From positions 1-64,000 of the forward strand of contig NZ_FNRD01000003.1 of assembly GCF_900107635.1 (NCBI RefSeq): a stretch of DNA of 64,000 bases, written 5' to 3'. Position numbers and translations under genes: made by a program. Positions 15,221 through 24,239 of the stretch are shown one piece after another. The number at the start of each line of letters is the position of its first letter. The first letter of the stretch is position 1. The DNA is from Flavobacterium gillisiae. GTDB lineage: Bacteria; Bacteroidota; Bacteroidia; Flavobacteriales; Flavobacteriaceae. The notes under the pieces are model-generated. The model did no database searches and had not been told where the DNA came from. It was given only the letters and a program-made list of their open reading frames with translations.

Positions 15221-16873
15221 ATGACAAAAAAACACTTACTTATAATATGGTTATGTCTGTATTATAATGCTTATGCACAACGAACCAATTTTGTAATTCC
15301 AGACAGTCTTTCAACCAAAGACTATGAATATTTTAGCAGCAACATACTGTATGAGGAAAAAGATAGTATCAAAGAAATGCTGTATGCGCAGTCATGGTTA
15401 GCCAAAGCAAAACGGGAGAAAAACTACGGCCAAAAGGCGCAGTCCTATAAAGCCTTAATTTATACTAGCGATAAAAAACTACAACTTATCTATGCCGATA
15501 GTATGTTGATAGCGGCAAAAAAAACAGCTGATTTTGCATTAATCGGATCGGGTTACATGACGAAAGGAGTTATCCAATACGATCGTAAAGAGCACATGAA
15601 AGCACTGGACAGCTACCTAATAGCGGACGAATACATTTCGAAAACACACAACCAATATCAAATTTACAAAGTAAAATATGGCATTGCTCAGATCAAATAT
15701 TACCTTGGGTTTTACGATGAGGCAATAGCATTGTTTAAAGAATGTTTGGGTTATTTCAAGGAAGATAATAAACGTGCCTATCTAAATACAATTCATTCTT
15801 TAGGGCTTTCTTACAACCGCATAGGTAAATATAAGTTATGTAGCCAGATGAATCAGCTGGGGCTGAGCCAGGGCAAGCATTTAAAAAACCTCGAAATGCA
15901 GTCGTACTTCATCCATTCCGAAGGCGTAAATCAGTATTTTAAACACAATTATTCCGACGCAATAAAGAAGTTGACAAAGGTACTGCCTGCTTTGAAAGAG
16001 ACTAAAGACCTTACAAACGAAACGACTGCCTATTTTTACATCGGGAAAAGCTACTGGGCTCTAAAATTGCAGGAAAAAGCATTACCCTACTTAAAAAAGA
16101 TAGATGAAGCATTCCAAAAACAAAAGTACATACGCCCAGATTTACGGGAAGCTTATGAACTGTTAATTCATTATTATCAGGAACAAAACGACAAAGAATT
16201 AGAGTTATATTATGTCACAGCTCTTTCAGAAGTAGACCAAGTGCTTATTAAGGATTTCAAATACCTTTCAGGGAAAATACACAAAGAATACGACACAAAA
16301 AAATTACTGCAAACTCAAAGAAACAATGAACAATATTGGACAATTGTAGTCTGCACTATAATTTCAATAATGACAGTAATTATAGCGGTATTGGCGCACA
16401 GACACTATAAAAATAAAAGGTTATTTGAAGAGTTGATGAATCGCAAACCCGAAACGAACCAATCATTGGCTTCAAACAATACCAGTAAAGAAACCGAACT
16501 CGATATCAATCCCGAAGTGATTACTGCAATTCTAAGAAATCTGGAAAAATTTGAGAGAAATAAAAAGTACCTCGAAAAAGACATGACTTTGGCAAAAATG
16601 GCGGCATTATTAAACACCAATATGAAATACGCTTCAAAAATTATAGCACGATATCGAAATAAAGGAACTGTTGACTACATCAGCCATTTAAAGATTGACC
16701 ATATAATAGAATTACTTAAAAACGAAAATAAATACCGCAATTACACCAACAAGGCATTAGGTGAAGAATCCGGTTTCGGTTCCACCCAAATCTTTACACG
16801 CGCATTCAATAACCGAACAGGCCTCTCTCCCACGTACTTCATCAGTAAATTAAGAAGTCAACAACATTCATAA
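15221..16873 (+). CDS. Membrane-bound TPR regulator with C-terminal AraC DNA-binding domain
   Basis: 550 residues. A signal peptide (residues 1-19, ending NAYAQ) is followed by about 330 residues of TPR-like helices outside the membrane (GYMTKGVIQYDRKEHMKALDSYLIAD, YFIHSEGVNQYFKHNYSDAIKKL, YFYIGKSYWALKLQEKALPYL). One membrane helix lies at about 372-391 (WTIVVCTIISIMTVIIAVLA). A linker leads to an AraC-type double HTH in the last 80 residues (DMTLAKMAALLNTNMKYASKIIARY and YTNKALGEESGFGSTQIFTRAFNNRTGLSPTYF). This layout is common in Flavobacteria and couples an extracytoplasmic signal to transcription. Genes it controls are not shown here. It may recognise the tandem AATTCSSGAAT sites upstream. 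Confidence 0.9.
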   Translation: MTKKHLLIIWLCLYYNAYAQRTNFVIPDSLSTKDYEYFSSNILYEEKDSIKEMLYAQSWLAKAKREKNYGQKAQSYKALIYTSDKKLQLIYADSMLIAAKKTADFALIGSGYMTKGVIQYDRKEHMKALDSYLIADEYISKTHNQYQIYKVKYGIAQIKYYLGFYDEAIALFKECLGYFKEDNKRAYLNTIHSLGLSYNRIGKYKLCSQMNQLGLSQGKHLKNLEMQSYFIHSEGVNQYFKHNYSDAIKKLTKVLPALKETKDLTNETTAYFYIGKSYWALKLQEKALPYLKKIDEAFQKQKYIRPDLREAYELLIHYYQEQNDKELELYYVTALSEVDQVLIKDFKYLSGKIHKEYDTKKLLQTQRNNEQYWTIVVCTIISIMTVIIAVLAHRHYKNKRLFEELMNRKPETNQSLASNNTSKETELDINPEVITAILRNLEKFERNKKYLEKDMTLAKMAALLNTNMKYASKIIARYRNKGTVDYISHLKIDHIIELLKNENKYRNYTNKALGEESGFGSTQIFTRAFNNRTGLSPTYFISKLRSQQHS

Positions 16874-17055
16874 ATAATAACAACACATCATTTAGGACGT
16901 CTTTATAGTTACCATTCCAAAATTACGGTAAGAATTCTAGCCTTGGACACAGGAGAGATCCCGGAACCGCATACACAACACAAAAGAAAAAGAATCTCTT
17001 AATAAACAAAAACAGTAATAGCAAAAGCAAACTTGTAATTACAACCTCCTAACAA

Positions 17056-17231
17056 CGCCCTTAAATAAAAAGTATAGGAAAACAACGAAGAAGTGAAGTG
17101 GCAGCAGTCCCCGAGTTGAGGGCGAAGGACGAACGGCTCGGGCTGCGGAACGGCGCTTCAAGGTAGTTTTCAAGCTTTTGATTTTCAGGCTTGATTTTTT
17201 TGTTACTTTTTTCATCAAGGAAAAAAGTAAA
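17056..17231. repeat. Modular hairpin repeat, copy 3, with a GC-rich core
   Basis: Shares the start CGCCCTTAAAT and the end TTTTCAGGCTTGAT plus stem with copies 1 and 2. The terminal stem is TTACTTTTTTC (17203-17213) with GAAAAAAGTAA (17220-17230), different in sequence from copy 1 but fully paired. The core is replaced by a nested stem: TGAAG/CTTCA outside, then GCAG/CTGC and CCCGAG/CTCGGG (17094-17160), which is GC-rich for this genome. The rest of 16874-17411 shows no gene. Confidence 0.65.
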
Positions 17232-17350
17232 AATTTTCTTCAAATAAAAAGTCAGTAGTAACATAATCGTACTTCTTATAACCACTCTTATATTTTATTA
17301 AAAAAAGTCAATAACCACATCCACTTCAAAATAAAAACTCATTTTTTCTT

Positions 17351-17375
17351 TCACAACTTGTGAACAACTTGTGAT
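17351..17375. promoter_or_regulatory. Overlapping TCACAACTTGTGA operator-like repeats
   Basis: A palindrome TCACAACTTGTGA (17351-17363) is followed directly by a second ACAACTTGTGAT half, giving tandem TTGTGA boxes 11 bases apart. It lies about 40-60 bases before the HTH reading frame and is a likely binding site for it or for its neighbours. Confidence 0.5.
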
Positions 17376-17411
17376 ATAAAAACATCCAAAACCGACACTT
17401 TTGCACCATAA

Positions 17412-17717
17412 CAATTTAAAACACAAGTTAGGGCAATCGAAATCCTTACCAAAGAAGACCTACATGAATTCGGAAAATCACTTTTAGAAGACATCCAAAC
17501 AATAGTTAAAGGTAAAAATGAGAAGTCTAAAAAATGGCTAAAATCCACTGAAGTCAGAAAGCTTCTTAACATCTCCCCTGGTACGCTCCAAAACCTTCGA
17601 ATAAACGGAACACTTACCTATACAAAAGTGGGTGGTATAATATATTATTCTGATTTAGATATAGAAAAATTACTCGAGATCAACAAAGTTAATGCGCTAC
17701 CTAGGCTCTTCAAATAA
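17412..17717 (+). pseudogene. Excisionase-like helix-turn-helix protein, start codon missing
   Basis: The frame from 17412 to the TAA at 17715-17717 encodes about 100 residues: AIEILTKEDLHEFGKSLLEDI, then a MerR/excisionase-type HTH (WLKSTEVRKLLNISPGTLQNLRINGTLTYTKVGGIIYY) and DLDIEKLLEINK. This is the small HTH protein typical of Bacteroidota genomic islands. The frame contains no Met codon and no GTG or TTG at the expected start; where relatives begin with M-E-V, this sequence reads ACA-CAA-GTT. Either the start was lost by mutation or a rare start is used. It stands about 80 bases before the winged-helix gene that usually follows it. Confidence 0.6.
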
Positions 17718-17796
17718 TGGTATTGCTAAGAACAACGAAATCTCATTATCTAAGTAAAAGTCTTCATACTTAATACTCCAATCTTAATACTTCCAA

Positions 17797-18360
17797 ATGA
17801 ACTACATAAAACACTTAACAGTCTTTTTTAATAAAGTCTCAAAAGACAAAATTCTCAATCAAACAAACGTTAGTTTATACATTGCATTATTCCAATTTTG
17901 GAATTGCAATCGATTCAAAAACCCAATCAGTAATTATCGTGATGAGATGATGCTAACCAGCAAAATTAGTTCCAAAGTAACCTATCACAAATGCTTAAAA
18001 AACTTGCGTTCTTTGGGCTACTTCAATTACGAGCCATCGTATAATCCATTCAAAGGAAGTCAAGTATACCTATTTAATTTAGCTAACGAACTAAAACCAA
18101 TGCCCAAAAGTGAACGAAACACAAGTTCAAATACTGAACCAGTTTTTAAACTAGTTGATGAACAATTAGTGAATAAGTCTTGTACTAGTAGTGGCACAGG
18201 CACTGAATAAGCGATAGTATCATATACAAATAATCAAAATATTATAAAGATTGTAAACGGGAATGAGCAAGCACAAAATTTTCAAGATGACATTTCATTT
18301 TTTAAAAAAGTAGTTACTGAAATCCCTTTGACATTCGCTGACACCAATAAAAAAAACTGA
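17797..18360 (+). pseudogene. Island-associated winged-helix protein interrupted by an in-frame TAA
   Basis: The intact part (17797-18210, 137 residues, MNYIKHLTVFFNKVSKDKILNQTNVSLYIALFQFWNCNRF) belongs to a family of Bacteroidota mobile-element proteins with an N-terminal winged helix (SKISSKVTYHKCLKNLRSLGYFNYEPSYNPFKGSQVYLFNL). It stops at TAA 18208-18210 after GTGTE. Reading on in the same frame continues sensibly (AIVSYTNNQNIIKIVNGNEQ, then FFKKVVTEIPLTFADTNKKN) to a TGA at 18358-18360. Relatives, from memory, have Gln at the stop position, so a CAA-to-TAA change explains it. The first part may still make a functional DNA-binding domain. Confidence 0.65.
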
Positions 18361-18361
18361 A

Positions 18362-19021
18362 GGCGGTCAGCAAAACAAAGAAAAAAAGTTGAGTACGGAG
18401 AAAATAGTAAAAAAAATCTATCGCAGTGCCAATTCTGATGATGTAACTAAATGGAAACTGGCCAAAGAGAAGGAACTAGATACTTTATATAAAGTACGGG
18501 TCATAGCTAAAAAGCTTGGTTTAGCTATGAAAATAACCGATGTAGACTACTAGGGAGATAAATCTAAAGCCACATTTTATTACACAGCCGAAGGACGTGT
18601 GGATTTCCGAGAGTTAATTAAACACCTATCTGAAACCTTTGATATACGCATTGAGATGCGTCAAATTGGGATGCGAGAGGAAGCGAATAGCATTGGTGAT
18701 ATTGGCCCTTGCGGAAGCTATTATTGTTGCCAAACCTGGTCAACTAATTTTAGAACTGATTCTCCTTTTTCTGCCCGTTATCAAAATAATTACAGACGAG
18801 AAGGTAATAAATTTGAATGCTACATCAAGGATGAGACGGAGAATATAGACGGCAGTAAATCAGATGAGCTAAAGGATAAAACGCAAGCAAGAAATAAAGC
18901 TATAGTTGCAAAGCCTTTATCTTATGCAAACGTTGTTGGCCAGGATAGTATAACCCGTTTTGACGATAAAGATAGTAAGCGTAAAAAAAGCTATAATATT
19001 AAGAAACGAAAAACACAATAA
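18362..19021 (+). pseudogene. Partial PSP1-domain protein (RicT-like), interrupted by an in-frame TAG
   Basis: One frame from about 18362 reads EKIVKKIYRSANSDDVTKWKLAKEKE, then VRVIAKKLGLAMKITDVDY-stop-GDKSKATFYYTAEGRVDFRELIKHLSETF and IRIEMRQIGMREEA, which is the middle of a PSP1-domain protein. The TAG at 18551-18553 sits where relatives have Gln (CAG-to-TAG type change). The N-terminal third of the domain is absent. The Cys cluster is partly kept (CGSYYCC), but the second CC pair is degraded (GNKFECY) and the tail is a Lys/Arg-rich extension (residues up to KKRKTQ). The stop-free part, 18599-19021, could only start at a GTG. I judge it a decaying second copy. Confidence 0.65.
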
Positions 19022-19076
19022 TAAATCTGCTACATTAAAGAAAAATAACTATGACAGAACATACAGTTAATTTACT

Positions 19077-19463
19077 ATGAAAATTAAATCAACAGCTGGT
19101 ATAAAAGTAAGCGTTGAATCATTATATCAAGCTAATGAATCACGTCCTCTTGCATCGCATTATTTTTTTGCATACCGCATTACTATTGTAAATACAAGTA
19201 ATTACACCGTTCAGCTTAAAAAACGGCACTGGTATATTTTTGATTCTAATGGAATGAAGAGTGAGGTGGAGGGAGATCGTGTTGTTGGCGTACAGCCAAT
19301 TTTAGTTCCTGGTCAGTCGCACCAATATGTTTCGGGTTGTAATCTTTCAACAACAATTGGAAAGATGCATGGAATTTATCAAATGATGCGAACAATCGAT
19401 GGGGAATTGTTCAATGTTAAGATTCCCGAATTCCTGATGATTGTTCCTTTTAAATTAAATTAG
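19077..19463 (+). CDS. apaG: ApaG family protein
   Basis: 128 residues, the normal ApaG length, with the family pattern: GIKVSVESLYQANESRPLASHYFFAYRITIVNTSNYTVQLKKRHWYIFDSNG, then EVEGDRVVGVQPILVPGQSHQYVSGC and MHGIYQMMRTIDGELFNVKIPEFLMI. The fold is a fibronectin-III-like beta sandwich. ApaG was named from E. coli cobalt/magnesium phenotypes and its biochemical role is not settled. It looks intact while its left neighbour is degraded, so it probably marks the return to chromosomal backbone at the right side of the island remnant. It starts 56 bases after the PSP1 remnant. Confidence 0.92.
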   Translation: MKIKSTAGIKVSVESLYQANESRPLASHYFFAYRITIVNTSNYTVQLKKRHWYIFDSNGMKSEVEGDRVVGVQPILVPGQSHQYVSGCNLSTTIGKMHGIYQMMRTIDGELFNVKIPEFLMIVPFKLN

Positions 19464-19552
19464 TGTCTAGTCCTTAAAATAAAACAATTTGATATTAATA
19501 AATATGAAAAATATTCGAAATAGAAAAACACATACGTTGCCTATACATTCTG

Positions 19553-19605
19553 TTCAATTTACACTGGAATTGGGTGGTGGTCAATATCACCGGAATTTAC
19601 ATCTC
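19553..19605. mobile_element. Probable IS21-family terminal-repeat remnant
   Basis: TTCAATTTACACTGGAATT and TGGTCAATATCACCGGAATT are two imperfect direct repeats of the form TCAATNTNACNGGAATT, separated by GGGTGG. Tandem TGGTCA...GGAAT repeats are typical of IS21 ends, as I remember them. No istA or istB coding sequence is present. The remainder of the 688-base gap 19464-20151 shows nothing else I can support. Confidence 0.35.
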
Positions 19606-20151
19606 TAAATCAAAAAATCACGAACGTCCTTAAAATATGAATAAGTTACCGAAATCAAAAAAATCTGTTTTTTTTAGTATCTAAATCTAAGAATTGTATA
19701 GTCTAATAAATACTACACTTCAGATTGTTACATTTATTATTCGATGCAGAAAAGCTAAAAGTGTAATGGAAAGCATCTGTAAATTCCTCTAAAAAAATCC
19801 TTTCAATTATAATTTATAAAAAGTCTACTCTGCTGAAATATAAAAGAGTAGAATGGCTATCGAAAAACCTAAATGTAGTACGACTTGTAAAAGGAATTAC
19901 TGCAACGCTGTAGCGGCTAGATCTTCTTTAAAGTCTTGAAAACAATTAAAATTTATGAAAACAAGAATAAAACAAAATGCCTGCTAAATTTTGATATAGC
20001 TAATTTTATTGTCTTTTGCATAATCCTAAATAAAGTGTTCTGATTTAAACTATATATTAACTTGTGGGAGCTGCCTTTATTTCTATATCCAAGTCTAACT
20101 AAAGTATCTTCAAAAAAGAAAATAGGGAAATCAGACTAATCTTCACTCTAG

Positions 20152-21594
20152 TTAATAAGCATTTTCCTCTCCTTTAAAAATATTAAAAACAGTTCTATAA
20201 ATAATTTTAATATCTAGAAAAAAGATCCAATTCTCAATATACCAAATGTCAGATTCAACACGATTTTTCATGTCAATCAGTTCCTTAGTTTCCCCTCGTA
20301 AACCATTAACTTGAGCCCAACCTGTTATCCCTGGTTTTGCATAATGGCGCACTAAATAATCATTAATCAATTCGCAATATTGTTCGGTGTGCTTCAACAT
20401 ATGCGGTCTTGGACCAACTACAGACATATTACCAATTAAAACATTAAAAAATTGGGGCAATTCATCCAGATTAGTCTTTCTCATAAAAGACCCCATTTTT
20501 GTGATTCTACTATCCCCTACAGTAGCTTGCTGAGAGGCATCAAATCTTTTGTCAGTTCTCATGGTTCTAAATTTGATACACCAAAAAGCCTTATTATCTC
20601 TACCCGAACGTTCTTGCATAAAGAAGATTGGCCCTGGGGAATCTAATTTTATTAAAATAAATAGAATAGGAAATAGCCATGGAAAAATAAAAACGATGAC
20701 ACATAAAGAAAAAAAAACGTCAAATGTTTTCTTAATTAAACAATTAAGAGTTACTTCTAATGGCTCTCTTCTAAACACCAATACAGGTAAGTTTCCATAG
20801 AAATCAATTTCTACTTTACGAGATTTAGTATACAACTGAAAATCAGGAATAAATTTGATTCTGACCATATAACGCTCACATAGTTCAGTTAGCTGGTTAA
20901 TAATCATTATATCATCAATGTTCAAAGCAATATACATCTCATCCACCTTTTGATTGATAATGTAATTTTGTATGGAATCTAGCTTACCTAATATTGGAGT
21001 CGATAGCAATGGATCACTTACTTTTTGATTATCAAAAAAACCCATGACACGATAACCAAAAGTTAAATCTTGAGCTAAAATTTCAGCAATTTTATTGCCT
21101 TTTTCATTGGCTCCTATTATAATTACAGTTCTAAAATTAAAACCTCTAGATCGTACATACTTCAAAATTTTCATGAAAAAAAAACGAAATGTAAAAAGAA
21201 GAAAGAAAAAAAATAAATAAAAATAAACCAATCGTAACTTAGAAAGAGCACTAAAATCCAATGCACTAACAGTAAAAAAAACGAGAAATCCGTGTATCAT
21301 TAGCAAACGTATTGTTCTTGATACAATTGACTCAATTCGTTCCACTCGTATAATACGATAAGCATCTTTGTGTAACAGCAAAGAAATCCATATAATATTA
21401 GATAAGAATGAAATAGTTTTAAATTCTTTAAAAGCAATATTATCCAATTGGCCTAATTGATCTAAGCGAGGTAAATTTCCAAACCTAACAAACAATGATA
21501 CTAAGATTGCAATATTAAGTAATAACACATCCCATAAAACAAATCCAATTTTGAAGTAACGGGATAATTTAAAAGCGGCTAATTTTTGTAACAT
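20152..21594 (-). CDS. Undecaprenyl-phosphate sugar phosphotransferase (WcaJ-like initiating transferase)
   Basis: 480 residues. Four N-terminal membrane helices (residues about 15-125), a Rossmann-like cytoplasmic segment (VIIIGANEKGNKIAEILAQD), another helix at about 280-300, and a C-terminal bacterial sugar transferase domain with KTFDVFFSLCVIVFIFPWL, KFRTMRTDKR, LDELPQFFNVLIGNMSVVGPRPHM and KPGITGWAQVNGLRG. It moves a sugar-1-phosphate from a nucleotide sugar to undecaprenyl phosphate, the first step of building the capsule repeat unit. The full five-helix layout matches the WcaJ/CpsE branch, which usually takes glucose or galactose; the actual sugar is not determined by sequence alone. 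It lies downstream of the rest of the capsule genes across an 830-base gap. Confidence 0.93.
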   Translation of the reverse strand: MLQKLAAFKLSRYFKIGFVLWDVLLLNIAILVSLFVRFGNLPRLDQLGQLDNIAFKEFKTISFLSNIIWISLLLHKDAYRIIRVERIESIVSRTIRLLMIHGFLVFFTVSALDFSALSKLRLVYFYLFFFFLLFTFRFFFMKILKYVRSRGFNFRTVIIIGANEKGNKIAEILAQDLTFGYRVMGFFDNQKVSDPLLSTPILGKLDSIQNYIINQKVDEMYIALNIDDIMIINQLTELCERYMVRIKFIPDFQLYTKSRKVEIDFYGNLPVLVFRREPLEVTLNCLIKKTFDVFFSLCVIVFIFPWLFPILFILIKLDSPGPIFFMQERSGRDNKAFWCIKFRTMRTDKRFDASQQATVGDSRITKMGSFMRKTNLDELPQFFNVLIGNMSVVGPRPHMLKHTEQYCELINDYLVRHYAKPGITGWAQVNGLRGETKELIDMKNRVESDIWYIENWIFFLDIKIIYRTVFNIFKGEENAY

Positions 21595-22421
21595 ATATAT
21601 GAAATTTAAATTATTATTCTAGCCTTTTGTACAGACGGCTAGTCTTTCTAGGAAAAAACGACTTTGATTTATATTGTTTTTTATTAAAAATTAAATAGCA
21701 AAGAATACTAAGCGCTATTCATGTTTTTAATAAATGCTGGGTTTGTAGGTAAAAGATCTTAACAAACCTTTATTTCGAGTACTTTATGCTGAACGAAAAA
21801 ATGCATAAGGAAAACTATTTTCTAATTTTATTGTTTGGCCCAGTGGAATCGATAATACTTTTACAATCAATAGCAACTGCTAAGTCATTTGGATAAAACC
21901 GAAGTGAAACGCAACGTAAAACAGTGAAGCCTCTTTTAAGGTCTAAACAATAGCACTATGTACTTTAATTTAAAAAAAACTGCTCACTGCTTACATTATT
22001 TCACTAATAAAACCGTTAAACTATTTCTATATCTTCTATATCGTAAAACTATCATTAATAGGTTTTACGTAGGCTAAGATTATAGCCCCTATTTTTTATT
22101 CGTCTGTAGCGCAACTGTACCAATAAAAAAATTTGACAGCATTCAGAAAATTCAAAAGAATATATCCTATGTTTGTATTCTTTTCAAATGCAGCAGCTAA
22201 CAAGTTAGCTTGTAGCTACTATTATCATCAATATTACAAGATCATAAACTACAAAAAATAAGCATTCTTGCCACACCAGATAATTAAAACGGACCTTAGT
22301 TATCGGATTAGCACGATAAATAAAATGCTTTTGTTTCAGTGCTCTTAATCGCTTTTTCTACTGACTAAATAATTGAAAATATCTAAATTATTTTTTTTGA
22401 AATTTTCTTAAAGCGTCAAAA
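21595..22421. other. Noncoding gap between the WcaJ-like gene and an outer-membrane protein gene
   Basis: No supported gene. Just before the WcaJ-like start there is a CTAGCC (21619-21624) and GGCTAG (21637-21642) stem in the mRNA leader. Otherwise AT-rich sequence with no recognisable element. Confidence 0.4.
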
Positions 22422-23000
22422 CTAATTTCGCCAAACTACGCCTAAATTGTATTGAAAAAGATTCCTGATAGAGTCATTAATTGGACTCAACCCCACTTTT
22501 CCATTCCCTTGAATATTTACACCAAAATGATCTGAAAACCAATACCTACCACCGCCAATTATATTTAGCGTGTTATTTCCATTATTTTCTAAGAAATAAC
22601 GTCCTAGTCCTAAACCAGCATACATCTCAATTTTTTCAGTATTAAATATATAATCACCAAAATAAAATTGACCTCCAGTATCTATACTCACATAACACTT
22701 CTCTTCAGAACCTACTATTAAGCGATTTGTAGATGCTCCTAGAACTACCGACCATTTTGATTCAAATCGACGCTCAACCGCAATAAAAAAAGGAGTTTTA
22801 AAAGCCATTGCTTCCGCATTAAATGGTAATTTACTTCTTCCGTTGTCTATTACATTTACCCCTACAGAAATCGTATAATTGGACTTATTAAGATTGCTAT
22901 TTATAATTTCTTGATCTGCTTGCGGTTTAACAGTTGTTTCTTGTGCAGAGATAAATGAAGTAGAAAGAAATAAAACGCCGAGTACTAAAAATGATTTCAT
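22422..23000 (-). CDS. Predicted outer-membrane beta-barrel protein
   Basis: 192 residues with a signal peptide (residues 1-19, ending SFISAQ) and then alternating hydrophobic/polar strands typical of a small OmpW/PorT-like barrel (YTISVGVNVIDNG, FFIAVERRFESKWSVVLGASTN, IEMYAGLGLGRYFL, HFGVNIQGNGKVGL, FQYNLGVVWRN). The C-terminal strand ends W-R-N rather than in an aromatic residue, slightly unusual for barrel assembly. It lies between the VanZ-like gene and the initiating transferase, so it may belong to the envelope polysaccharide region, but no specific role can be read. Confidence 0.7.
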   Translation of the reverse strand: MKSFLVLGVLFLSTSFISAQETTVKPQADQEIINSNLNKSNYTISVGVNVIDNGRSKLPFNAEAMAFKTPFFIAVERRFESKWSVVLGASTNRLIVGSEEKCYVSIDTGGQFYFGDYIFNTEKIEMYAGLGLGRYFLENNGNNTLNIIGGGRYWFSDHFGVNIQGNGKVGLSPINDSIRNLFQYNLGVVWRN

Positions 23001-23234
23001 ATGTTTTTTTGAATAATTAGTGAGTTGTAGTTAAAGTTTAATACCAAGGGGGTTTTATGATAATTATATTCAGGATTAAAAAACAAGATTTCTAAATTTT
23101 TCCTATTGATAATTGATCCACTTACAACGCAACTACCCGCTCTATTCTACCTGTATTATTTATTTTAAGGTATAATGTGGCTGTGATTAAAAGAAAACTT
23201 AAATGTTGCAATCCTATAGCACTAGTAATTCCAG

Positions 23235-23438
23235 ATGTATTGCTGGAATGAAAATAATTGTTATTTATATGGCTACGCCCAATGCCTCACAACTGTGAAA
23301 CATGCTACTAGAATAGACAAATATCACTACAAAGTTAGCCTGAAACCAAACAAAAAAACAGGAAATAAAGCCCCTTGTACTAAGTGCGGTATTTATGGAA
23401 ATAAGTGGAAAATAGAAGTGAATAAGTGGGTTGAATGA
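23235..23438 (+). CDS. Doubtful 67-residue protein with a CxxC pair
   Basis: Short frame ending RIDKYHYKVSLKPNKKTGNKAPCTKCGIYGNKWKIEVNKWVE. The last 40 residues look protein-like and include CTKCG, but the first 25 are translated from the repeated hairpin motif at 23269-23308. Not recognised; could be a fragment of a decayed gene. Confidence 0.2.
   Translation: MYCWNENNCYLYGYAQCLTTVKHATRIDKYHYKVSLKPNKKTGNKAPCTKCGIYGNKWKIEVNKWVE
23269..23308. repeat. Tandem-hairpin capsule motif, copy 1
   Basis: GGCTACGCC (23271-23279) then AATG-CC-TCACA-AC-TGTGA-AA-CAT (stem core 23287-23298). Same architecture as 25405-25440 and 42416-42457. It lies about 270 bases upstream of the outer-membrane protein gene on the minus strand. 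Confidence 0.6.
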
Positions 23439-23540
23439 ACTGATTATAAGTAAGAAAACAACATCAAATAATTAACCTATGATGCTTATTATACATATAT
23501 CACTAGGTCCAATGCATCTGTGTTTTGCAAGGTACAAGGA

Positions 23541-23575
23541 TGCAAAAAGTGCTGAGAGACTTTCTTCAGCACTCT
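23541..23575 (-). terminator. Terminator after the VanZ-like gene
   Basis: On the minus strand AGTGCTGA (23573-23566) pairs with TCAGCACT (23555-23548), with a 10-base loop, followed by TTTTTGC. It lies about 115 bases downstream of the VanZ-like stop. Confidence 0.6.
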
Positions 23576-23688
23576 CACCAACAGTACGGGTATTTTGTAA
23601 AGAGGAAGAGGCGGAGTGGTATCGAGAGCTCGAATCGCCTCGCAACTGAAAATAAAAACGAATCCTTAATATAAATGATACATGAAAA

Positions 23689-24111
23689 TTAACTAATCAC
23701 TTTCTTCAAGATGTAATAGAGTAGAAAACCCAGCTGGCTCCCCAATACCCCAAACAAAACATCCATCCCATCAGGATGCCGATTTAGGATAAAAAACTGA
23801 CCTCCTTCTGCTAGGCATACTAAGGCTAAGGCTATAGTTGAATTCCTCAACCATAAATAAAATTTGGACTTCTGTTTCGCTGATTGAAGGGTAACAGCGA
23901 ACCATAGCTCTAATAAAACTCCAAATACAATAAAGGGAACTGCAGTACGCAAATTAAAATAAAAATTAGACCAATCCAGAAGCCAGAGCGGTAAATAACT
24001 TTCAGATGCTAAAGACGGATCCGGTATCCAGGAAAAATATAAAATGGAGGAAATAATGACCATAAACAGGAATAGTATTCCTTTAGCTTTCCATTTTGAT
24101 TTCATATTCAT
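23689..24111 (-). CDS. VanZ-like membrane protein
   Basis: 140 residues with four predicted membrane helices. It has the VanZ-like landmarks: a first helix, SWIPDPSL in the first loop, a second block N-RTAVPFIVFGVLLEL, then LAEGGQFFILNRHPDGMDVLFGVLGSQLGFLLYY with the conserved E-x-x-Q-x-F and D-x-x-D/G-x-x-G pattern. VanZ-like proteins occur in many cell-envelope loci and their function is unclear outside glycopeptide resistance. It follows the WecG/TagA-type gene by about 130 bases on the same strand and probably belongs to the end of the capsule operon. Confidence 0.75.
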   Translation of the reverse strand: MNMKSKWKAKGILFLFMVIISSILYFSWIPDPSLASESYLPLWLLDWSNFYFNLRTAVPFIVFGVLLELWFAVTLQSAKQKSKFYLWLRNSTIALALVCLAEGGQFFILNRHPDGMDVLFGVLGSQLGFLLYYILKKVIS

Positions 24112-24239
24112 TACCTATTTTGAATGCATATTACTAAACTATTGCACCAATACGGAATTTGAATAGTACATACTTTTTTTAATTTTAATTTGATCTATAA
24201 CGAAACAGCCAAGCCTAATGGCCTTAGTTGGATATTTTA

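Noticed and set aside
23600..23650. tRNA-like sequence around GCGGAGTGG and GAGCTCGAATCGCC
   Set aside because: The two pieces are only about 20 bases apart and do not form a cloverleaf. There is no acceptor or anticodon arm.
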